Source: Porticoccus sp002390525 (GTDB lineage Bacteria; Pseudomonadota; Gammaproteobacteria; Pseudomonadales; Porticoccaceae). From it: DNA of 64,000 nt. Made by a program: the position numbers and the translations under genes. This document shows positions 24,717-31,797 of the stretch, one piece after another (positions within the stretch are counted from its first letter, which is position 1; each line of letters begins with the position of its first letter). The notes below the pieces were generated by a model. That model ran no database searches, was not told where the DNA came from, and worked only from the letters and a program-made list of their open reading frames with translations. The DNA lies in the NCBI GenBank assembly GCA_943846655.1, contig OX044352.1, positions 1,178,001-1,242,000 of the forward strand, given 5' to 3'.

Positions 24717-26000
24717 TTAACCCCTGAGAATTCCTAAATGCTCTTTCTTTACAGCTTCAACTATTAAAGAAATAGCGTCATTTACTTCACTATCCTCTAG
24801 CGTGCGTGAACTATCTCTAAAGGTCAAGCCCAAGGAGACACTTTTACTATGGATTTCAATACCTTTTCCTTGATAAACATCTAATATTTGGGTATCGATT
24901 AAGATTTTTCCAGCTTTTTTATATGCAGTTTCACAAAGGTCATCTGCATATATGTTGTCAGATACTATGAACGATAGATCTCTTTTTATTTCAGGAAATT
25001 TACACAACCCTGAAAATTTTGGAATTTTTCCTTTTAAAATAAAATCTAACTTCAATTCAAATACAAAAACAGGTTGATTGAGGCCCAGATTCTTTTGTAT
25101 GAGCGGGTGTATTTGGCCCAACCAGCCAACGGTATCTCCGTTTCTTAATACTCTCGCAGATTGCCCTGAATGTAAGTAAGTATTGGTATCCTTAATAAAA
25201 CTATACTCGTCAAAACATCCATAAAATTTTAACAACGACTCCACATCACCCTTAATATCAAAAAAATCTACAGGTTCTTTGTTAGAGTGCAAATTATTTG
25301 TCATACGATTACCAGTTATAGCTCCTGAAATCATAGTGACTTGATTAAAAGTTTTTCTGTTTGATGTAAAAACGAGACCGGCCTCAAAAAGGCGTATTCG
25401 TTCTTGCTGTCTATTAAGGTTATGACGCAAAGCGGCGAGCAAGCCTACTAATAATGTTAGCCTCATAACGGACATATCACTTGATATTGGATTTATGACA
25501 GAAACTGGAGTGACTGCAGGCATAATTTCTGACTGAATCGAGGGGTCCACAAAAGAGTATGTTACTGCCTCGCTATATCCCCGAGCTATAAGCGTATCTC
25601 GTAAATTTTTTAGCTCACCCTCATTTTCAGGCGATACATTTATTGGTAGCTCAACTGATAGTATTTCAACTGGGAGGTTTTCATAACCATAAATTCTCGC
25701 AATTTCTTCAATTAGATCGGCCTCAATAGATAAATCAAATCGCCAACTGGGTGGGATACATTGCCAGCTTGCTTCTTTCGAACGAGAAATAATCAAGCCT
25801 AATCTTTTTAGTATATCTTCTATCTTTTTACTAGATATAGATAATCCAAGCTGTTGTTCAAGACGATCTTTTCTTAAAGTAATGCAATTTTGGTGTAGCT
25901 GGTCTTTTCTACCTTCAATAGTCATTACTGGTCCGGCATCGCCGCCACTAATATCAAGCAGTAAAGTAGTTGCGCGCTCAATTGCAGTTTCTTGAAGGAG
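24717..26000 (-). CDS. pheT: Phenylalanyl-tRNA synthetase beta chain, C-terminal part (frameshifted)
   Basis: Carries the PheT B5 domain, the catalytic-like core and the C-terminal anticodon-binding (FDX-ACB) domain ending in SLGLTFRDSSRTLED and a conserved Glu/Val-rich helix. Homology in this frame begins at about base 25998 with LQETAIERATTLLLDISGG, the exact continuation of the upstream piece. The frame stays open to 26096, but the residues before 25998 are a shadow of the other frame. The N-terminal portion is at 25978-27099. Together they total close to the usual 790-800 residues. Confidence 0.88.
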   Translation of the reverse strand, partial: LLQETAIERATTLLLDISGGDAGPVMTIEGRKDQLHQNCITLRKDRLEQQLGLSISSKKIEDILKRLGLIISRSKEASWQCIPPSWRFDLSIEADLIEEIARIYGYENLPVEILSVELPINVSPENEGELKNLRDTLIARGYSEAVTYSFVDPSIQSEIMPAVTPVSVINPISSDMSVMRLTLLVGLLAALRHNLNRQQERIRLFEAGLVFTSNRKTFNQVTMISGAITGNRMTNNLHSNKEPVDFFDIKGDVESLLKFYGCFDEYSFIKDTNTYLHSGQSARVLRNGDTVGWLGQIHPLIQKNLGLNQPVFVFELKLDFILKGKIPKFSGLCKFPEIKRDLSFIVSDNIYADDLCETAYKKAGKILIDTQILDVYQGKGIEIHSKSVSLGLTFRDSSRTLEDSEVNDAISLIVEAVKKEHLGILRG

Positions 26001-27099
26001 CTGGATCAACGCCTCTTTCAAATCTGTGAGAAGAATCGGTATTTTTTCCATAAGCGCGAGATCGACCTGATATAGATAATGGATGAAAACATGCACTTTC
26101 TAAGAATATATTCCTTGTGTCTCTTGATATGGAGGAGTTAGCACCGCCCATAATACCGGCTATTGCAAGCACTTTTATCTCATCAGCAATCACCAGTGTA
26201 TCTGGGTTTAACTTTACATCAGAGCCATCGAGTAACTTTAGTGATTCCCTCTCAGTCGCCATTCTAACCACTAGACTTCTGTCCAGCTTATCTAGGTCAA
26301 AAGCATGCATTGGCTGCCCCAATTCGAGCATTACATAGTTTGTTACATCTACAACTAAATCAACGCTTCTTAAGCCTGAACGACGAAGTTTTTCTTTGAG
26401 CCAAATTGGAGTTACTACAGACATATCTACATTTTTTATAACTCTTCCAATATAGCGATAACATGCCTCCTTATTCAATATTTTTACTGGCAAGAAGTCG
26501 GTAATCCTAGGTTCAACAGGAGGCACCTCGGGCTCTAAGAAATCTACTTGATTCAACGTGGCTACTTCACGTGCTATACCGCGTATACTTAAACAGTCCC
26601 CCCTATTGGGAGTGAGGTCTAAATCAATAATATGATCATTTAACATTAAATAAGTATGAAAATCTTCGCCAACAGGGGCGTCCGATGGAAGTTCTAACAA
26701 GCCAACAGAGTTATCAATGATGCCTAGTTCTTCCGCGCCACAAAGCATACCTTGTGACTCAATATCTCTTATTTTAGTTAACTTAATAGTTAAATTTTCT
26801 CGTAATTTTGACCCTACAGCAGCAAAAGGTACCTTTATATTGGGTCGTATATTTGGAGCACCGCAGACTACCCTTAGTACTTTATCCGATTCAGATAAGA
26901 CCTCGCATATTTTAAGATTGTCAGCATTTGGGTGGGGTTTTGTTGAGATCACATGTCCGATAAATATCCCTGAAAATTTATAGGAAGCATCTGCGATACC
27001 ATCTACCTCTAGACCGGCCATTGTTAGCTGATCGGATAGTTCTTTTGTACTTATGGGAACGTCGACCCATTTCCTTAGCCATGCTTCACTAAATTTCAT
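25978..27099 (-). CDS. pheT: Phenylalanyl-tRNA synthetase beta chain, N-terminal part (frameshifted)
   Basis: Starts MKFSEAWLRKWVDVPIS as in PheT. It contains the tRNA-binding EMAP-like domain (about 40-150, with CGAPNI and GMLCGAEELG), the B3/B4 editing domain start (LTPNRGDCLSIRGIAREVA), and B5-region motifs (GQPMHAFDLDKL, IMGGANSSIS). It ends seven residues after the conserved SSHRFERGVDPA, with the tail PSRNCN that no PheT has. Skipping one base of the CC pair (plus-strand GG at 25997-25998) would restore GVDPALQETAIERA. pheS lies 52 bases upstream. Confidence 0.9.
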   Translation of the reverse strand: MKFSEAWLRKWVDVPISTKELSDQLTMAGLEVDGIADASYKFSGIFIGHVISTKPHPNADNLKICEVLSESDKVLRVVCGAPNIRPNIKVPFAAVGSKLRENLTIKLTKIRDIESQGMLCGAEELGIIDNSVGLLELPSDAPVGEDFHTYLMLNDHIIDLDLTPNRGDCLSIRGIAREVATLNQVDFLEPEVPPVEPRITDFLPVKILNKEACYRYIGRVIKNVDMSVVTPIWLKEKLRRSGLRSVDLVVDVTNYVMLELGQPMHAFDLDKLDRSLVVRMATERESLKLLDGSDVKLNPDTLVIADEIKVLAIAGIMGGANSSISRDTRNIFLESACFHPLSISGRSRAYGKNTDSSHRFERGVDPAPSRNCN

Positions 27100-27151
27100 T
27101 AAATTTATTTCCTGATAATTAATATTAAATATTATTTATAAAATTTTATTA

Positions 27152-28168
27152 CTAATGAAATTGTTTTAGAAATTTTAAGTCATTTTCGAAAAATAATCGT
27201 AAATCTGTTACCCCATATCGAAGCATCGAAAGCCTCTCGACCCCCATCCCAAAAGCAAATCCAGAATATTTTTCTGGGTCAATATTGCAATGAGATAAAA
27301 CTGCAGTATGAACCATTCCGCAACCCATAACTTCCAACCAACCAGTATCTTTACATATACGGCAACCTTTACCCTTACAATTAGCACACTGCATATCTAC
27401 TTCAGCCGATGGCTCAGTAAATGGAAAATAAGAGGGCCTGAATCTTATCGGTAAATCCTCTTCAAAGAATGCATTTAAAAATTGTATTACGATACCTTTT
27501 AGGTTAGCCATACTGATATTTTTATCTAAAACAAGGCCCTCAACTTGATGAAACATTGGTGTGTGCGTTAGATCAGAATCACAACGATATACCTTTCCGG
27601 GGCAAATAATTCTTAAGGGTGGATCCTGTGTTTCCATAGTTCGAATTTGAACAGGTGAAGTATGTGTTCTCAGCACATTATTCTGATTTATGTAGAATGT
27701 ATCATGCATTGCTCTTGCTGGATGATGAGAGGGTATATTTAAGGCCTCAAAATTATGGTAATCATCTTCAATTTCTGGACCTTTTTCAACCTTAAACCCT
27801 ATATTCGTAAAAAAGGATTCAATTCGCTCAATAGTTTGCGACACTAGATGCAAGGAACCTTTATCTGAGCATCTACCAGGTAGAGTAATGTCTAAAGTTT
27901 CCTTTTCTAGGCGAGAGTTTATTTCAATTAACACGATTTCATTTTGTCGACGCTCAATTTCATTAGTTATTCTTTTTTTTGCGACATTTATTGATGCACC
28001 GGCAAGTGGTCTCTCTTTTGGAGTAAGCTCACCCAATCCTCTAAGGAGGGTCGACAGCGAGCTCTTTTTTCCTAGATAGTCAATCTTGATCTGCTCGAGT
28101 GACTTGATATCAAGAGACTCTTTGATGGCTTTCATAGCTTCATTTTCAAGAAGCTGTATATTTTTCAT
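27152..28168 (-). CDS. pheS: Phenylalanyl-tRNA synthetase alpha chain
   Basis: Class II aminoacyl-tRNA synthetase catalytic subunit, 338 residues. An N-terminal coiled coil is followed by LRTHTSPVQIRTM (motif 2 region), the Phe-binding FRPSYFPFTEPSAEVD (about 240-255), WLEVMGCGMVH and motif 3 FAFGMGVERLSMLRYG. It is preceded by a terminator-like hairpin after rplT and followed by pheT. Confidence 0.97.
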   Translation of the reverse strand: MKNIQLLENEAMKAIKESLDIKSLEQIKIDYLGKKSSLSTLLRGLGELTPKERPLAGASINVAKKRITNEIERRQNEIVLIEINSRLEKETLDITLPGRCSDKGSLHLVSQTIERIESFFTNIGFKVEKGPEIEDDYHNFEALNIPSHHPARAMHDTFYINQNNVLRTHTSPVQIRTMETQDPPLRIICPGKVYRCDSDLTHTPMFHQVEGLVLDKNISMANLKGIVIQFLNAFFEEDLPIRFRPSYFPFTEPSAEVDMQCANCKGKGCRICKDTGWLEVMGCGMVHTAVLSHCNIDPEKYSGFAFGMGVERLSMLRYGVTDLRLFFENDLKFLKQFH

Positions 28169-28195
28169 TATCTACCTCGAGACAAGTGTTTATTC

Positions 28196-28232
28196 AAAAA
28201 AAAAGGGAGAGAGCACAAGCTCCTTCCCTTTT
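28196..28232 (-). terminator. Rho-independent terminator or attenuator between rplT and pheS
   Basis: On the minus strand a 14-base stem (28219-28232 with 28201-28214, two central mismatches) closes a 4-base loop. An uninterrupted run of nine U residues (28204-28196) overlaps the base of the stem. It begins 35 bases after rplT and ends 27 bases before the pheS start, the position of the pheS attenuator in E. coli. No Phe-rich leader peptide is visible before it, so it may simply terminate part of the infC-rpmI-rplT transcript. Confidence 0.75.
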
Positions 28233-28267
28233 ATATTGCCATTATTTTTCGTCACTTAACATAGGTG

Positions 28268-28624
28268 CTAGGCAAGGGCTGCCTTAGCTTGTTGAACGAC
28301 TGCTGAAAATGCTGTTTTATCATGTACAGCCAGATCAGCTAAAACCCTTCGATCCAAATCTATATTTGCCTTTTTTAGTCCAGCTATCAATCGACTATAG
28401 CCAATACCCTCGACTCGTGACTGGGCATTTATACGAGTGATCCAGAGTGCTCTAAAAGTACGTTTTTTTACACGGCGGTCACGATAAGCATACTGGCCTG
28501 CTTTAGTGACAGCCTGGGTAGCTACTCGAAAAACTCGACTTCGAGCTCCATAATAACCCTTCGCTAGTTTAAGAATTTTTTTGTGGCGACGGTGCGCAGT
28601 TACACCTCTTTTTACGCGTGGCAT
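28268..28624 (-). CDS. rplT: 50S ribosomal protein L20
   Basis: A 118-residue 23S rRNA-binding protein needed early in 50S assembly and, in known bacteria, a repressor of its own operon. It starts MPRVKRGVTAHRRHKKILK. The basic N-terminal extension and the RRVKKRTFRALWITRINA block are typical. It is in the order infC-rpmI-rplT, with 28 bases after rpmI. Confidence 0.98.
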   Translation of the reverse strand: MPRVKRGVTAHRRHKKILKLAKGYYGARSRVFRVATQAVTKAGQYAYRDRRVKKRTFRALWITRINAQSRVEGIGYSRLIAGLKKANIDLDRRVLADLAVHDKTAFSAVVQQAKAALA

Positions 28625-28652
28625 ATTTTATCCTCTCAATATATTAATTAGT

Positions 28653-28844
28653 TTAGTCACGAAGCATACGTTGAATTAGCGGAGCATCTGTATCACCCAT
28701 AGTGCTAGTTCCGCGCAAGTGTCGCTTACGTTTCTGAGACATTTTTGTGAGGATATGGCTTCTATTAGCATGTTTGTGCTTATAGCCTGCACTCGTTTTT
28801 TTAAAGCGCTTAGCTGCGCCACTGTGTGTTTTTGCTTTTGGCAT
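28653..28844 (-). CDS. rpmI: 50S ribosomal protein L35
   Basis: A 63-residue basic ribosomal protein with KTHSGAAKRFKKTSAGYKHK and KRKRHLRGT, the L35 signatures. A CGGAG ribosome-binding site lies close to the ATG. The 111-base spacer after infC is long for this compact genome and could hold the L20-dependent control structure. Confidence 0.97.
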   Translation of the reverse strand: MPKAKTHSGAAKRFKKTSAGYKHKHANRSHILTKMSQKRKRHLRGTSTMGDTDAPLIQRMLRD

Positions 28845-28955
28845 TTTTATCTCCGTTTTTACGGGGTTAGTTTAAAAAGAAGGTATTTCCGGACAGTCTG
28901 CCAAAGGCTGAACACGGGCAATACATAATACTTCTTTAGTGATTTTCTTATAAAT

Positions 28956-29498
28956 TTATTTCTTTTTTGATCTTGGAGCTATAACCATAGTGAATTGCCT
29001 ACCTTCCATCTTAGGAAACTGCTCCACTGTACCAATTTCATCCAAATCTACTTCAATTCTCTTGAGCATTTGCATACCAAGCTCTTGATGGGCCATTTCT
29101 CTTCCTCGAAATCTTAGGGTTACTTTGGCTTTATCCCCATTCTCAAGAAACCGGGTCATGTTTCGCAATTTTATTTCGTAGTCGCCCGTATCTGTACCAG
29201 GACGAAATTTCATTTCTTTAACTTGTGTATTTTTTTGTTTTTTTCGCTGAACTGCTTTTTGTTTTTTTACCTCAAAAAGCTTCTTGCCGTAGTCCATAAT
29301 TTTACAAACAGGTGGTTCTGCATCTGGAGAGATTTCAACTAAATCTAAACCTGCAATCTGAGACTGCTCGAGGGCATCCTCTATAGAGACTAAACCTGCT
29401 TGCTCCCCATTTGCATCTATCAACCTGACATTTTTAGCTTCTATTTCTTCATTCATGAGGGATCTCTTTGTTGATCCCTTGCCATAAGCTTTCTTAAT
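28956..29498 (-). CDS. infC: Translation initiation factor IF-3, with an AUU start codon
   Basis: Prevents premature subunit joining and discriminates start codons. I start the gene at the ATT at 29498: it has GGAG eight bases upstream (29507-29510), keeps the frame open into the first ATG (29456), and gives exactly 180 residues, the length of E. coli IF3. The added N-terminus is basic (KKAYGKGSTKRS) before NEEIEAKNVRL, as in homologues. Core motifs: DLVEISPDAEPPVCKIMDYG, FRPGTDTGDY and FRGREMAHQELG. An AUU start underlies IF3 autoregulation in E. coli and probably here. thrS ends 30 bases upstream. Confidence 0.93.
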   Translation of the reverse strand: MKKAYGKGSTKRSLMNEEIEAKNVRLIDANGEQAGLVSIEDALEQSQIAGLDLVEISPDAEPPVCKIMDYGKKLFEVKKQKAVQRKKQKNTQVKEMKFRPGTDTGDYEIKLRNMTRFLENGDKAKVTLRFRGREMAHQELGMQMLKRIEVDLDEIGTVEQFPKMEGRQFTMVIAPRSKKK

Positions 29499-29528
29499 AA
29501 TTCATTCTCCAAATATTTATCTAATCTA

Positions 29529-31445
29529 TTATACACGACCGCGAGAGAAAATATCCTGTTCTAATACACTCACGAACTCAGTTAAAGTCATGCTACCTAA
29601 ATCTTTACCGTCGGATGAGCGAACTGCTAAAGTATTGCTCTCAACTTCTCTATCACCAATTACAAGCAAGTATGGAATCTTCTGAATTGTATGTTCGCGA
29701 ATTTTAAAGCCGATCTTCTCGTTTCTCAAGTCATTTTCAACTCTAAATCCTTTGTTTTTCATTGAATTGGTCAAATCTTCAACATATTTTGACTGACTGT
29801 CGGTAATATTTATAATCATTACCTGACATGGAGCAAGCCATGTGGGAAATTTTCCCTCATAATGCTCTATCAAAATTCCTATGAATCTCTCGAAAGAACC
29901 CAAAATTGCCCTATGAAGCATCACAGGAATTTTTCTTGATCCGTCTTCAGCAACATACTGCGCATTAAGTCTCTCAGGCATAGAAAAATCAACCTGTATT
30001 GTTCCGCACTGCCATATTCGCCCTAAGCAATCCTTGAGAGAAAATTCTATTTTTGGACCATAAAATGCACCTTCACCAGGTAATAAACTATAATCTAAAT
30101 TTTTAGATACAAGGGCATCAATAAGAGATTGTTCAGATTTATCCCAGACTTCGTCGTTGCCAACTCTATTTTCAGGGCGGGTTGATAATCTAATGATAAT
30201 ATCATCAAAACCAAAGTCTTTATAAATAGAAAAAAGTAGGTCTGTAAATATAGATACTTCATTTAATATTTGTGACTCTGTACAAAATATATGAGCATCA
30301 TCCTGAACAAAACCCCTCACTCGCATTAAACCTTGGAGGGTTCCCGACGCTTCATTACGATGACAGGAACCAAACTCAGCGAGTCTAAGAGGTAAATCTC
30401 GGTAGCTTTTTAAGCCTTGATTGAAGACTTGTATATGACATGGGCAATTCATGGGCTTAACAGCAAAATCATGGGATTCAGACTCAACTGTGAACATATT
30501 TTCACGAAATTTATCCCAATGACCAGATTTTTCCCAAAGCGACTTTGATACTATTGATGGAGTTTTTATTTCTTGATATCCATTTAAAGCCTGCGCATCT
30601 CGCATATAGTTCTCAATAGCGGTATAAATACTCCAACCTTTAGTATGCCAGAAGACCATTCCGGGTGCTTCTTCCTGTAAGTGAAATAAATTAAATTTCT
30701 TAGCCAACTTTCTGTGGTCGCGTTTTTCCGCTTCTTGCAACTGAAATAGATAGGTCTTTAGCTCTTTTTTTGTGGCCCATGCTGTACCATAAATTCGCTG
30801 AAGCATCCGATTTTTTGAGTCACCACGCCAATAAGCGCCTGATGTTCGCATTAACTTAAAGTGCTCACAAAATCTCATATTAGGAACATGAGGGCCACGA
30901 CACATGTCTATATATTCTTGATGATAATATAAGGCGGGTGTTGCATCTTTAGGGATATCTTTTTCAAGAATCTCTAGTTTATAATCTTCACCATTTTTTT
31001 TAAATAAATCATAAGCATCCTGCCAAGAACCAACTTTTTTCACAACATCATATTGCGTTTTTACTAGCAGGTGCATTCGCTCTTCAATCTTTTCTATATC
31101 CTGATCACTTAGCATATGATCGAGATCAATATCATAGTAAAAACCATTCTCAATTGTTGGGCCTATAGCCATTTTAGCTCTAGGCCACAACTGTTTTACA
31201 GCGTGGCCAATTAAATGGGCGCACGAATGACGCAAAATTTCTAAGCCATCTGCGTCTTTAGAAGTAAAAATAGTGAGTTTAGTGTCCTCAGTAATCAAAT
31301 CATGGGCATCGATACGCCGTTCATTGATATGTCCACCTATAGTGGCCTTAGCCAAACCAGGGCCTATACTCTCTGCAACTTCATAAACAGAGACAGGCTT
31401 TTCGAAGCTACGTTGAGAACCGTCAGGGAGGGTAATAGTGAGCAT
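29529..31445 (-). CDS. thrS: Threonyl-tRNA synthetase
   Basis: Class II synthetase with editing domain, 638 residues (E. coli 642). The TGS domain (about 1-62), the N2 editing site with HSCAHLIGHA (about 73-82) and the zinc/catalytic core are visible (MNCPCHIQVF with the zinc Cys; FGSCHRNEASGTLQGLMRVRGF; motif 3 ending AILGSFERFIGIL). The C-terminal anticodon domain is complete. The ATG at 31445 is preceded by AAGGA, a strong ribosome-binding site. It heads the infC-rpmI-rplT-pheST-ihfA cluster. Confidence 0.98.
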   Translation of the reverse strand: MLTITLPDGSQRSFEKPVSVYEVAESIGPGLAKATIGGHINERRIDAHDLITEDTKLTIFTSKDADGLEILRHSCAHLIGHAVKQLWPRAKMAIGPTIENGFYYDIDLDHMLSDQDIEKIEERMHLLVKTQYDVVKKVGSWQDAYDLFKKNGEDYKLEILEKDIPKDATPALYYHQEYIDMCRGPHVPNMRFCEHFKLMRTSGAYWRGDSKNRMLQRIYGTAWATKKELKTYLFQLQEAEKRDHRKLAKKFNLFHLQEEAPGMVFWHTKGWSIYTAIENYMRDAQALNGYQEIKTPSIVSKSLWEKSGHWDKFRENMFTVESESHDFAVKPMNCPCHIQVFNQGLKSYRDLPLRLAEFGSCHRNEASGTLQGLMRVRGFVQDDAHIFCTESQILNEVSIFTDLLFSIYKDFGFDDIIIRLSTRPENRVGNDEVWDKSEQSLIDALVSKNLDYSLLPGEGAFYGPKIEFSLKDCLGRIWQCGTIQVDFSMPERLNAQYVAEDGSRKIPVMLHRAILGSFERFIGILIEHYEGKFPTWLAPCQVMIINITDSQSKYVEDLTNSMKNKGFRVENDLRNEKIGFKIREHTIQKIPYLLVIGDREVESNTLAVRSSDGKDLGSMTLTEFVSVLEQDIFSRGRV

Positions 31446-31608
31446 ATATATCCTTTCCAGTGGTGGCCGCTACTAAAGGTCACGTGGTAAATACTACATA
31501 ATCAAAGTATATCAAAATATTTAGGAACCAGTATTCTACTTGCTTGATGCGAAGAATCAAGAAAGCATAAAATTATTTAATGATATCCAATAAATATACG
31601 GAATTTAC

Positions 31609-31647
31609 TTGTCACGCTAAGAGCGCACTGTTAAATTACGCGCTCTT
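31609..31647 (+). promoter_or_regulatory. Possible tRNA-Val promoter containing a perfect palindrome
   Basis: TTGTCA (31609-31614) and TAAATT (31632-31637) are 17 bases apart, about 47 bases before tRNA-Val(GAC). A perfect 8-base inverted repeat, AAGAGCGC (31619-31626) and GCGCTCTT (31640-31647), encloses the -10 element. The arms are GC-rich in AT-rich surroundings and could be an operator or a discriminator effect. A terminator is less likely because only a broken T-rich stretch follows. Confidence 0.45.
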
Positions 31648-31683
31648 GTATTTTATCTTGAAAATTTTTATCTAAAGCATTTT

Positions 31684-31760
31684 AGGCACGTAGCTCAGTT
31701 GGTTAGAGCACCACCTTGACATGGTGGGGGTCGGTGGTTCGAATCCACTCGTGCCTACCA
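31684..31760 (+). tRNA. tRNA-Val (anticodon GAC)
   Basis: A 77-base cloverleaf on the plus strand. The acceptor AGGCACG pairs with CGTGCCT, discriminator A and encoded CCA follow, the anticodon loop is TTGACAT, and the T arm contains GGTTCGAATCC. With the TAC isoacceptor at 22311-22386 it covers valine codons. It lies between divergent thrS and the 3' end of uvrB. Confidence 0.97.
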
Positions 31761-31797
31761 GAATACATAGCTTTTTACATTCGAAATGGGTCTTCAA

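Noticed and set aside
25978..26096. Programmed +1 frameshifting in pheT
   Set aside because: No slippery codon pair, no stop codon at the shift site and no Shine-Dalgarno-like stimulator; PheT is not known to be recoded. A one-base indel explains it more simply.
28241..28268. PheM-like attenuator leader peptide before pheS
   Set aside because: The only short frame encodes MLSDEK, without phenylalanine codons.
31446..31500. A tRNA-Thr-like translational operator before thrS
   Set aside because: The leader has complementary CCAC/GTGG blocks, but I could not build a convincing anticodon-arm mimic with the right loop; a strong AAGGA ribosome-binding site is all that is clear.
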